Origin: Burkholderiales bacterium UBA2459
GTDB lineage: Bacteria; Pseudomonadota; Gammaproteobacteria; Burkholderiales; Burkholderiaceae_E
Direction: 5' to 3'
Length of the DNA stretch: 64,000 nt
Assembly (NCBI GenBank): GCA_002342365.1
Contig: DDPV01000046.1
Span: 3,954-67,953, forward strand
Position numbers and translations under genes: made by a program. Positions 1-7,388 of this stretch are shown in pieces (position 1 is the stretch's first letter; each line of letters begins with the position of its first letter). The notes under the pieces were generated by a model. The model was not told where the DNA came from and searched no databases. It saw only the letters and a program-made list of their open reading frames with translations.

Positions 1-12
1 CTTGTGCTCCAT
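1..12 (-). CDS. Possible start of a gene cut by the window edge
   Basis: On the minus strand an ATG at 12-10 is followed by codons for Glu, His and Lys before the window ends. A purine-rich stretch (AAGAGAGA) lies about 10 bases upstream of it. It would be the next gene downstream of tctA in the same direction. Only four codons are visible, so no product can be named and the call could be wrong. Confidence 0.25.
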
Positions 13-44
13 GGTTTGCTTGTCTCTCTTAATTTGATCGATTG

Positions 45-76
45 AAAGCATCGCGCAAAGATCCCTTCGATGCTTT
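45..76. terminator. Inverted repeat after tctA, weak terminator candidate
   Basis: AAAGCATCG at 45-53 and CGATGCTTT at 68-76 form a 9-base stem with a 14-base loop, starting 11 bases beyond the tctA stop. No T-run follows on the minus strand, so intrinsic termination is doubtful. A processing stem between tctA and the next gene is equally possible. Confidence 0.3.
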
Positions 77-86
77 TAGGACTGAC

Positions 87-1583
87 TCAGGATGCGCTTG
101 GGCTTTTGGATTTCAGTGTGCTTAACATCGGCCAAAAAAGCATCAACAAAGCAAAGGCGGTAATCCCACCGACTAAAGGATTGCTGAAGAAAATCCTCAG
201 ATCTCCTTGCGATAAAAGCATGGATTGCCGAAAAGAGTCCTCGGCCCGATCGCCAAGCACCAGGGCCAGTACAAGCGGGGCGAAAGGATAGTCAAGTTTT
301 TTGAACACATAGCCCACAACCCCGAAGATCACCATCAGCCACACGTCAAACAAAGCATTGTGAACCGTGTAGGCGCCGATCGCACAAATCACAAGAATCA
401 CCGGTGCAATAATTGAAAAAGGGATCCTCAGGATCGCTGCAAAAAGCGGTACGGCGCTCAAGACCATGATGAGGCCTACCACGTTGCCCAGATAAATGCT
501 GGCGATCAAACCCCAGACAAAGTCTTTTTGTTCAACAAAAAGCAGCGGACCGGGTTGCAGACCCCAGATCAAAAGCCCGCCCAGCAAGACCGCCGCTGTC
601 GGTGACCCAGGAACGCCCAGTGTGAGCATCGGCAACAGTGCCGATGTGCCTGCTGCGTGGGCGGCGGTCTCGGGCGCAACCACCCCTTCCATTTCACCTT
701 GACCGAAGCGGTCGCCTCTCGGAGACATGCGCTTGGCCAGACCGTAACTCATGAAGGAGGCCGGCGTTGCTCCCCCTGGCACCACCCCCATGAAGCAGCC
801 CACTATTGCGCTGCGAACCGAGGTTAGCCAATACCGGGGAAGTTCTTTCCAGGTCTCAATCACCGTACGCACATTCAAGCGGGCCTTTGCGCCTTTGAAG
901 GCAAGTCCTTCTTCGAGTGTTTGCAAAATTTCACCAATACCAAAAAGCCCGATGACCGCGATCAAAAAGTCAAATCCTTTGAGCAATTCGGTTTGTCCGA
1001 AGGTGAGCCTCAGTTGACCGGTTACCGTATCCAGGCCTACAGAGGCGAGGGCGAAACCAAGCATCATCGCCGTGATGGTCTTCAATGCAGCGCCTTTGGA
1101 CATCCCCACAAACGCACAAAAGGTCAGCAGGTAGACCGCGAAAAACTCGGCTGGGCCGAACTGAAGGGCGAAATTGGCGACGACCGGTGATAGGAAAGTA
1201 ATCAGCACCACGGCGACAAAGGCGCCGATAAACGATGAAGTGAAGGCAGCAGCAAGTGCCTGCCCTGCTTTTCCGGCGCGGGCCATCGGGTAGCCGTCAA
1301 AGGTGGTTGCGACCGACCAGGGTTCGCCGGGAATGTTAAAAAGCACCGAGGTAATGGCCCCACCAAAAAGGGCGCCCCAGTAAATGCAGGACAAAAGAAT
1401 GATCGCCGATGTTGGCGGCATGGTGAATGTAAGTGGCAGCAGGATCGCTACACCGTTGGCACCGCCCAGTCCAGGCAACACGCCGATGATCACCCCAAGC
1501 AACACACCGATGACCATCAACATCAGGTTGAACGGCGATAGGGCTATCGAAAAGCCCTGGATTAACGACTGGATCTCATCCAT
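87..1583 (-). CDS. tctA: Tripartite tricarboxylate transporter large permease TctA
   Basis: Large membrane subunit of a TctABC-type secondary transporter, which moves carboxylates such as citrate across the inner membrane using an ion gradient and a periplasmic binding protein. The 498-residue protein is the normal TctA length. It is hydrophobic almost throughout, with about ten or more membrane segments, and carries the family's glycine-rich N-terminal signature (GVLPGLGG at residues 34-41) and a second GVPGSPTAAVLLGG-type stretch in the middle. It follows tctB by 80 bases on the same strand, and tctC lies upstream of tctB, which makes a complete tctC-tctB-tctA set. The substrate cannot be read from the sequence. 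No two-component regulator (TctDE) is visible next to it. Confidence 0.95.
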   Translation of the reverse strand: MDEIQSLIQGFSIALSPFNLMLMVIGVLLGVIIGVLPGLGGANGVAILLPLTFTMPPTSAIILLSCIYWGALFGGAITSVLFNIPGEPWSVATTFDGYPMARAGKAGQALAAAFTSSFIGAFVAVVLITFLSPVVANFALQFGPAEFFAVYLLTFCAFVGMSKGAALKTITAMMLGFALASVGLDTVTGQLRLTFGQTELLKGFDFLIAVIGLFGIGEILQTLEEGLAFKGAKARLNVRTVIETWKELPRYWLTSVRSAIVGCFMGVVPGGATPASFMSYGLAKRMSPRGDRFGQGEMEGVVAPETAAHAAGTSALLPMLTLGVPGSPTAAVLLGGLLIWGLQPGPLLFVEQKDFVWGLIASIYLGNVVGLIMVLSAVPLFAAILRIPFSIIAPVILVICAIGAYTVHNALFDVWLMVIFGVVGYVFKKLDYPFAPLVLALVLGDRAEDSFRQSMLLSQGDLRIFFSNPLVGGITAFALLMLFWPMLSTLKSKSPSAS

Positions 1584-1663
1584 GTCAGGTTCCGGTGAAT
1601 GGAAAAAGCTTTGTTGACGTGACGGTTGTGCTGGCTTGGGGCCTTTGCTTGTCAGGCTGTGGT

Positions 1664-2179
1664 CTAGGCCAGACCCAGCATGGCTTCAAGCGGCCCCTTG
1701 GGGAGCGGCACCGTGAACCAAATCTCAAACATGATAAAAAACATCGCGCTGACGCCGATCGCAACCGGAGCAATCAGGATCAGGCGATAGCCGCCAAGCC
1801 GCCACATAAAGGCTGCGATGAATAGGCTTGAAGCAAGGTAAATCCCCAGCCATTGAATCAGGGCAACATAGACAACGGTGGGAAGCAGGACGGTCAGAAC
1901 CAGTCCGAGTGATTGGCGCGATACGAAGGATGAGCTATCGCGCATCCGAAAGGCTTTGTAAAAATTGATCAGGCTTGTGATGCAAATGATGAGCCCGATG
2001 TAAAAAGGAAAATAGCCGGCCTGTGGGCCGTCTTCAGCCCAGCTTGCGCCAATCCGCCAACTGTCGGCCAGCACCACCAAACCGAGCAGAAACAGGAACA
2101 GTGCGACTGCGATTTCCAGGCTGCGTCGGCTCGCTGCAGAAAGCTCGGGTTCTTGATTGACTTCCGGCTCTTGGTCCAC
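1664..2179 (-). CDS. tctB: Tripartite tricarboxylate transporter small permease TctB
   Basis: Small membrane subunit that partners TctA. The 171 residues contain a short acidic N-terminus and then four to five hydrophobic segments (roughly 23-42, 60-78, 92-112, 116-135, 138-156), which matches TctB proteins. The start is GTG at 2179, placed directly after a GGGAAGGGAC Shine-Dalgarno-like stretch. It sits between tctC (49 bases upstream) and tctA, the usual operon order. TctB sequences are poorly conserved, so the call relies on topology and position as well as sequence. Confidence 0.9.
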   Translation of the reverse strand: MDQEPEVNQEPELSAASRRSLEIAVALFLFLLGLVVLADSWRIGASWAEDGPQAGYFPFYIGLIICITSLINFYKAFRMRDSSSFVSRQSLGLVLTVLLPTVVYVALIQWLGIYLASSLFIAAFMWRLGGYRLILIAPVAIGVSAMFFIMFEIWFTVPLPKGPLEAMLGLA

Positions 2180-2228
2180 GTCCCTTCCCCTTTTTCCGGC
2201 AAGGCCTCTGCCGGCCTGCTTTGTATGC

Positions 2229-3335
2229 TTACTTGGCCCGTCCTGCCAGGAAACCCGCAGACTTCATGAGCAACAAGTGGCGTGCCTCTTCCTTACCCAA
2301 CCAATCCAAGAAGGCTGCACCTTGCATCGTGGTGTTGTTGAATGCCCCCCGTTCCATAAACTCTTTCCATTCGGGTGTTTCGCGAACTTTTTGCAGCAAA
2401 TCGAGATAAAACTTCTGCTGCTCGGCGCTCACCTCAGGCGCCATGAAAATGCCGCGCAACATCAGGTACTCCACGTCAAGACCGGAGTCCTTGCACGGGG
2501 GTACATCGGACCAGGCCATGTTTTCGGTCACTTTGGCCGGGTAGGGCATGCGTTTGCCGTCGAAAACGCACAAGGGTCTCAGCTTTCCGCCGCGCCACTG
2601 CGCAACGGCTTCAATCGGATTGTTGACCGTCGAATCGACGTGTTTGCCAACCAGTTGGACCGCCACCTCGCCACCGCCCTTAAACGGCACGTAGGTGAAT
2701 TTCACATCCGCTTGCTTTTCCATCGCGACGGTGATGATTTGGTCCTCCTGACGGGATCCGGTTCCCCCCATCTTCAGTTTGCCCGCGCCGGCTGCCTTGG
2801 CTGCGGCTACATACTCCTTGGCGGTCTTGTAGGGTTTTTCGGCGTTAACCCAAAGTACGAACTGGTCAAGTGCCAACATTTGGAGCGGTGTGAGGTCACG
2901 CCAGTTAAAGGGCACATCGGTGGCGAGCGGGGTGGTGAAAAGATTCGATAAGGTGATCACGAGCTTATGCGGGTCGCCTTTGGAGCTCTTCATCAGCAAG
3001 AAGCCCTCAGCGCCGGCTCCGCCGCCTTTGTTCATCACCACCATAGGCTGCTTCATGAGATTGTGTTTGGACACAACCGTCTGAATAAAGCGCGCCATCT
3101 GATCAGCTCCGCCTCCAGTGCCCGCTGGCACAATAAATTCGACAGGTCGGGTCGGCTCCCAGGCCTGAACCCAATTAGGGGCTAAACCGGCAGCCAAGGC
3201 CGTACAAAGCGCAAGTGTGAGGCGGGCCGGGCCAAACCAAGCCTGCAGGCTTGCGAAAGGTTTTTTGGCCGATGGTTGCAGGCCTGAAGCGGCTGGGTTT
3301 TTTGATCGGGCATGAATGAACGCTGGGTCAGGCAT
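2229..3335 (-). CDS. tctC: Tripartite tricarboxylate transporter substrate-binding protein TctC
   Basis: Periplasmic solute receptor of the Tct transporter (Bug family in Bordetella and relatives). The mature part opens with the characteristic RPVEFIVPAGTGGGADQMAR motif. I placed the start at ATG 3335 (368 residues) rather than the longest possible start at 3392, because AAGGAG lies 7 bases before 3335. A hydrophobic segment near residues 36-55 looks like a signal peptide, with an unusually long polar stretch in front of it. First gene of the tctC-tctB-tctA set. The ligand is unknown; Bug proteins bind diverse carboxylates and amides. Confidence 0.93.
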   Translation of the reverse strand: MPDPAFIHARSKNPAASGLQPSAKKPFASLQAWFGPARLTLALCTALAAGLAPNWVQAWEPTRPVEFIVPAGTGGGADQMARFIQTVVSKHNLMKQPMVVMNKGGGAGAEGFLLMKSSKGDPHKLVITLSNLFTTPLATDVPFNWRDLTPLQMLALDQFVLWVNAEKPYKTAKEYVAAAKAAGAGKLKMGGTGSRQEDQIITVAMEKQADVKFTYVPFKGGGEVAVQLVGKHVDSTVNNPIEAVAQWRGGKLRPLCVFDGKRMPYPAKVTENMAWSDVPPCKDSGLDVEYLMLRGIFMAPEVSAEQQKFYLDLLQKVRETPEWKEFMERGAFNNTTMQGAAFLDWLGKEEARHLLLMKSAGFLAGRAK

Positions 3336-3422
3336 TTCGGGCTCCTTGACATGAATCGCCAGATGAATCAAAAGATGTCGTTGCGCTCGCATGAATGCAA
3401 GCCTTGAAGAATTCTCAAAAAA

Positions 3423-5093
3423 TTAAAACAGTCCAACAACCTTGCCGTCGATCAGATCAATCTTGGTTGCCGAGGGTTGCTTGGGCAAACCCGGCATGGT
3501 CATGACGTCACCGCAGATCATCACGACAAACTCAGCACCGGCTGCAAGACGCACTTCACGCACATGAATCGGGTGATTTTCGGGTGCACCCCGCAGCGAG
3601 GGATCGGTTGAAAACGAATAAGGCGTCTTGGCCACACAGATTGGGTAATGCCCATAGCCGTCGTCTTGCAGCTTCTGGATTTGAGCAAGCACCTTCGCAT
3701 CGCAGGTCACTGCACTGGCCCGATAAACCCGCTTGGCAACCTGATTGATCTTATCCCATAAGCTGTCATTGTCTTCATAAACGAAACGCACCGCCGACGG
3801 CGCTTCGCAGAGCGCGACAACAACACGAGCCAGCTCGGCTGCGCCCTTGCCTCCGTCGGACCAGTGGGTAGCCAGCACAAGCTTCGTGCCGAGCGATCCC
3901 ATACGCTGCCTGATCTGGTCAATTTCTGCATCGGTATCGCTGTCAAAGCGGTTGATCGAAACCACGCAAGGGATGCCGTAAATCTTCGAAACATTTTCAA
4001 CATGCCGTTCGAGATTGACCATACCTCGTTCAAGCGCCTGAAGATTTTCAACGCTGACCGACTTCAGATCGGCGCCGCCGTGATACTTCAGCGCCCGTAC
4101 CGTTGCAACAATCACAGCGGCCGAAGGCTTCAGTCCGGACTTTCTGCATTTGATGTTGAGAAACTTTTCCGCACCCAGATCCGCACCAAAACCGGCTTCG
4201 GTAACCACATAGTCGGCCATACGCAGCGCAGCCTGCGTTGCGAGAACGCTGTTGCAACCATGGGCAATGTTGGCAAAAGGCCCGCCGTGAACCAGGGCAG
4301 GATTGTTTTCAAGTGTCTGCACAAGGTTGGGGGCAAGTGCGTCCTTGAGCAACACAGCCATCGCGCCGTGCGCTTGCAAGTCGCGGGCATGTACCGGCTT
4401 CAAATCGCGGGTGTAGCCCAGCACAATATTGCCCAAGCGCGACTTTAAATCGTCAAGCGAGGTGGCCAGGCACAAGATTGCCATCACTTCGGATGCGACA
4501 ACGATGTCAAAGCCGTCTTCGCGCGGGTAACCATGGGCTGCTCCGCCCAGGGACTGCGTGATATGGCGTAAGGCGCGATCGTTCATATCAACAACCCGTT
4601 TCCACTGGATCCGTCTCAGGTCGATCGCCAGTTCATTGCCGTGGTGGATATGGTTATCGATCATGGCTGCCAACAAATTGTTGGCCAGCGCGATCGCTGA
4701 GAAGTCTCCTGTGAAGTGGAGATTGATGTCTTCCATCGGCACGATTTGGGCGTGGCCACCGCCGGCAGCGCCGCCTTTCACACCGAAAACCGGGCCAAGC
4801 GAGGGCTCGCGCAAACAAATGATTGCTTTTTTACCGATGTGATTCAGCCCGTCGCCCAGGCCAACCGTGGTGGTTGTTTTGCCTTCGCCGGCCGGCGTTG
4901 GACTGATTGCGGTCACAAGAATCAGCTTGCCTTGCGCTCGCTCACTTAATTGTTCAATGTATTTAAGCGATATCTTGGCTTTGTAGTGCCCATAGGGCTC
5001 AAGCTGCTCAATGGGTATGCCAAGCCGTTCATGGGCCACTTGGGCAATCGGCAGCATCCTTGCTGCCTGAGCGATTTCAATATCTGATGCCAT
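3423..5093 (-). CDS. fhs: Formate-tetrahydrofolate ligase
   Basis: Cytoplasmic enzyme that makes 10-formyl-tetrahydrofolate from formate, THF and ATP, feeding purine and formyl-Met synthesis. The 556 residues match the monofunctional bacterial enzyme. The ATP-binding loop [11 protein letters not shown] is at residues 66-76, followed by the conserved [19 protein letters not shown] stretch and the glycine-rich [24 protein letters not shown] C-terminal region. It is upstream of tctC in the same direction with about 90 bases between, so read-through is possible but not required. No other one-carbon gene is adjacent. An inverted repeat upstream (5179-5198) is a possible operator. Confidence 0.97.
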   Translation of the reverse strand: MASDIEIAQAARMLPIAQVAHERLGIPIEQLEPYGHYKAKISLKYIEQLSERAQGKLILVTAISPTPAGEGKTTTTVGLGDGLNHIGKKAIICLREPSLGPVFGVKGGAAGGGHAQIVPMEDINLHFTGDFSAIALANNLLAAMIDNHIHHGNELAIDLRRIQWKRVVDMNDRALRHITQSLGGAAHGYPREDGFDIVVASEVMAILCLATSLDDLKSRLGNIVLGYTRDLKPVHARDLQAHGAMAVLLKDALAPNLVQTLENNPALVHGGPFANIAHGCNSVLATQAALRMADYVVTEAGFGADLGAEKFLNIKCRKSGLKPSAAVIVATVRALKYHGGADLKSVSVENLQALERGMVNLERHVENVSKIYGIPCVVSINRFDSDTDAEIDQIRQRMGSLGTKLVLATHWSDGGKGAAELARVVVALCEAPSAVRFVYEDNDSLWDKINQVAKRVYRASAVTCDAKVLAQIQKLQDDGYGHYPICVAKTPYSFSTDPSLRGAPENHPIHVREVRLAAGAEFVVMICGDVMTMPGLPKQPSATKIDLIDGKVVGLF

Positions 5094-5178
5094 GGACTGC
5101 CTGATGGATAGGCGACTGATCTCCGATCCGCGCCGATGATGTGTTGCAAAGCCTCACAGATACCCCCACGGGAAATCC

Positions 5179-5198
5179 ATGCGTCATATGTCACGCAT
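5179..5198. promoter_or_regulatory. Inverted repeat upstream of fhs
   Basis: ATGCGT at 5179-5184 and ACGCAT at 5193-5198 are perfect 6-base arms around an 8-base centre. The site lies 85 bases upstream of the fhs start, where a regulator could act. No known operator was recognised. Confidence 0.3.
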
Positions 5199-5236
5199 AT
5201 TACAGCGCGATTGACCCTTTATCTTGGGTTTAGGGA

Positions 5237-6091
5237 TTAGGATGCGATCGAAGGGTTGAATGCGGTGAATGCTCGCCAGCTCATATGTGCCGACAGCAGG
5301 TAAAGAGAAATCGCAAAGTAGCGTCGCAATTGCCGGGTCGGCAACTGGTGAGCCAGTGCGGCCCCGCGCGGTGCCGTTAGCATGCTTGTTAACACGATGG
5401 TGAGCAGCGCTGGCCAGTAGACGTAGCCGATGGCATGCGGTAGGTCGAGGTCCCAACCACTGATGACATAGGCGAGACTGCCGGCAGCGGCAATCGGAAA
5501 ACCGCTTGCGGCGCTGGTGCCGATCGCGATGGCTGGCGCAAGACTGCACCAGCTCAGGTAGGGTACGGTCATGAAGGCGCCGCCTGCACCAACGATCGAT
5601 GACAGCGCGCCCACAACCGTGCCCGCCGCGCTCAATCCGAGGCCTGAGGGCAGCGCTTGGCTCGGCTTGGGTTTGCGCTCCAGCAGCATTTGCGTGGCAC
5701 TCAGAAGCAGGAATGCCGCAAACCATGCAAGCAGCCAACGGGTCCGGAGCTGGCTGGCCCAGACAGCGCCAAGCGCGCTGCCTGCCAGCATACCGGGCAT
5801 CATCTTGAAGGCAACGTCCCAGCGCACGCCCGCGCGGCGGTGGTGGGCTCGCATGCTTGAGACGGCGGTAAAGAGCACGGTAGAAAGTGATGTGGCGATT
5901 GCCATGCGAAGGCTATGTTCAGCTGCGATGCCTTGCTGCCGCAACATGGCGTCGACAAAGGGGACCATGATCATCCCGCCACCGATGCCGAGCAGTCCCG
6001 ATAAAAAACCGGTACAAGCGCCTAACAACAACAGACCGGTGATGGTTAACCAGGGAATCTCAACCGGGATCGCGGCGATGAGCTCAGTCAA
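5237..6091 (-). CDS. TauE/SafE (TSUP) family permease
   Basis: Inner-membrane protein of the sulfite exporter TauE/SafE family, whose members export or import small sulfur-containing or organic anions. The 284 residues form about eight hydrophobic segments in two similar halves. The family repeat is visible as GFLSGLLGIGGGMIMVPF near residues 28-45 and VVGALSSIVGAGGAFMTVPY near 160-179. The best start is a TTG at 6091; no in-frame ATG precedes the first membrane segment. It begins only about 16 bases after the 3' end of the 6S RNA gene on the same strand, so it may be co-transcribed with it. The substrate is unknown. Confidence 0.88.
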   Translation of the reverse strand: MTELIAAIPVEIPWLTITGLLLLGACTGFLSGLLGIGGGMIMVPFVDAMLRQQGIAAEHSLRMAIATSLSTVLFTAVSSMRAHHRRAGVRWDVAFKMMPGMLAGSALGAVWASQLRTRWLLAWFAAFLLLSATQMLLERKPKPSQALPSGLGLSAAGTVVGALSSIVGAGGAFMTVPYLSWCSLAPAIAIGTSAASGFPIAAAGSLAYVISGWDLDLPHAIGYVYWPALLTIVLTSMLTAPRGAALAHQLPTRQLRRYFAISLYLLSAHMSWRAFTAFNPSIAS

Positions 6092-6106
6092 GATGGTCGA
6101 CGGAGG

Positions 6107-6286
6107 TGTCCCGCGAATGCCGTCAGGCCGGCATCCTGAACCGAGGGTTCAGATTGGCCACAGAGGGTGCCGCATCAGGTTCATCCGACGGGGGACGATC
6201 ACAACAGCAACACGCGAACTTCCGTAGCCTGGATGCATAGAGCATTGGTTCAAGGAATCTATGACCTTAACGCGCACCGCAGGACA
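6107..6286 (-). ncRNA. ssrS: 6S RNA
   Basis: 6S RNA binds the sigma-70 RNA polymerase holoenzyme and mimics an open promoter in stationary phase. On the minus strand the segment starts with GUCCUGCG and ends with CGCGGGAC; these eight bases pair completely (one G-U) as the closing stem. The interior matches what I remember of betaproteobacterial 6S RNAs, including the CAAGGTCAT / CTTGAACC and ATGCATCCAGGCTACGG stretches and the 3'-side TCTGTGG/GAACCC region. A TACAAT -10 element (6292-6297) lies about 7 bases before the predicted 5' end. It follows zapA, the standard ssrS position in proteobacteria. The ends are accurate to a few bases only. Confidence 0.92.
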
Positions 6287-6291
6287 ATGGC

Positions 6292-6297
6292 ATTGTA
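6292..6297 (-). promoter_or_regulatory. -10 element of the 6S RNA promoter
   Basis: TACAAT read on the minus strand, placed 6-7 bases before the predicted 6S RNA start. The -35 region overlaps the zapA 3' end and is weak (TTGATG with a 19-base spacer). Confidence 0.55.
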
Positions 6298-6318
6298 GTC
6301 TCAAGAAGGGCTCTCGCA

Positions 6319-6732
6319 TCAATCAAGGGCTTGGCTGATGCGCTGCGACAGCGCCTGGAGTCGAACGAGGAGCTTAGCTTGCAGGTCCTCCGAATAGGCT
6401 TGTCCCTGGGCTTGCTCAAGCTGCCTTCGGGTTTCGTGACTGATCTTGACGGTTTCGAGCGAGGCTTCTAAGGCCGCCATGATCGCAATACGATCTACGG
6501 CATGGATTTTCCCCTGGTCGCGGATCTCCCGCATGCGAGCGTCAAGCCGCTGGGCTGCATCGATCAGGGGTTGCTTTTCATCATCGCTGACCGCGAGCCG
6601 ATACTCGCGCTCAAGCAGTCTTATGCTGAGCGCAGACTTTGCCGGGGTAGCCACTGATGCGGCGGTTGCAGCCTCGCTTTGATCGCTTCCTGGTGCTGGC
6701 TCGGGCTGAGGCTGGACAAAGGTGCTGGTCAT
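6319..6732 (-). CDS. zapA: Cell division protein ZapA
   Basis: ZapA binds and cross-links FtsZ filaments at the division ring. The 137 residues are longer than the usual 100 or so. The first 30 form a flexible Pro/Ala-rich extension; the ZapA core then starts at about residue 34 (SIRLLEREYRLAVSDDEKQ) with the typical AAQRLDARMREIRDQGK helix and a C-terminal coiled coil. The order coiled-coil gene, zapA, 6S RNA is the classical proteobacterial arrangement. The start at 6732 follows a purine-rich AAGAGAAGA stretch. The 32-base gap upstream suggests an operon with the coiled-coil gene. Confidence 0.9.
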   Translation of the reverse strand: MTSTFVQPQPEPAPGSDQSEAATAASVATPAKSALSIRLLEREYRLAVSDDEKQPLIDAAQRLDARMREIRDQGKIHAVDRIAIMAALEASLETVKISHETRRQLEQAQGQAYSEDLQAKLLVRLQALSQRISQALD

Positions 6733-6764
6733 GATCGTCTTCTCTTGGGGATCTTTCGTGCCGG

Positions 6765-7256
6765 CTAGACCGGAGGTGCTTGCTCAAAGAGATCTGGCGT
6801 GTGCGGCGGCAAAACCTCAAGGGCTTTGCGAACACGCTGCTGGGCCTGGTTCATACGTTCGCGAAACTCTCGAAGTTGTTGATCTCGGTCAGAGATCGTT
6901 TGCGCCTGCGAGGCAATGTGTTGATCACGGTCGGCAATCGCCTTGGCCTGCAAAGCAATATGCTGATCGCGTTCGCTGACTAATTGTTGATGCAAGGTCA
7001 GCTGCTGATCGCGTTCGGTGATTTCTTGTTGATGCAACATCAGCTGCTGGTGGAGTTCGGCGATATTCGCTTGATGTTGCGCGATCGCCTGGTCTTTCTC
7101 AGCGTTGTCGGAATTCTCAGGGCTGCTCGGTTGATGCGCATGTGCCTGGAGTTGTTCTTGAAGATGGGCGCATTGGGCGCGAAGGGCCGCATTCAGGTCG
7201 ATGAGTTGATGGACTTGGGCCTCGATGAAATCGAATGCCTCGATCATGGGGTTCAT
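6765..7256 (-). CDS. Coiled-coil protein with 14-residue repeats, upstream of zapA
   Basis: Protein of 163 residues from the ATG at 7256, preceded by ACGAGG 5 bases upstream; the longer open frame to 7352 has no such support. The N-terminus (FDFIEAQVHQLIDLNAALR) resembles the short ZapB-like coiled-coil proteins often encoded beside zapA. Most of the rest is six successive 14-residue units rich in Gln, His, Arg and Asp (E/D-R-D-Q-x-hydrophobic pattern), two heptads each, predicting one long helix. The C-terminus ends in a Pro-rich tail. By position it probably acts in division-ring assembly with ZapA, but this is inference. No enzymatic motif is present. Confidence 0.7.
   Translation of the reverse strand: MNPMIEAFDFIEAQVHQLIDLNAALRAQCAHLQEQLQAHAHQPSSPENSDNAEKDQAIAQHQANIAELHQQLMLHQQEITERDQQLTLHQQLVSERDQHIALQAKAIADRDQHIASQAQTISDRDQQLREFRERMNQAQQRVRKALEVLPPHTPDLFEQAPPV
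6858..7100 (-). repeat. 42-bp tandem repeats inside the coiled-coil gene
   Basis: Just under six units of 42 bases encode successive 14-residue segments of the gene at 6765-7256. The core TGATCGCG/TTCG...GATGC pattern recurs at 42-base steps. In-frame repeats of this kind can change copy number by slippage. Confidence 0.8.
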
Positions 7257-7388
7257 GCGGCCTCGTCTTTGATGTACCGGTGTTTTTCGGATGGACGGAT
7301 GCCCGGCAAACCTGACTGAGCTGCCTGACATCTTGCTGAGGATATCCCGCAAATCACTCCGCTATCAACTCCTTGGTAGGATCGCAGC

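Noticed and set aside
2157..2951. 264-codon open frame on the plus strand opposite tctC
   Set aside because: Covers the tctC coding region in reverse and has no domain or ribosome site.
6858..7100. Possible CRISPR array from regularly spaced repeats
   Set aside because: The 42-base units are contiguous, imperfect and keep a reading frame, with no unique spacers and no cas genes.
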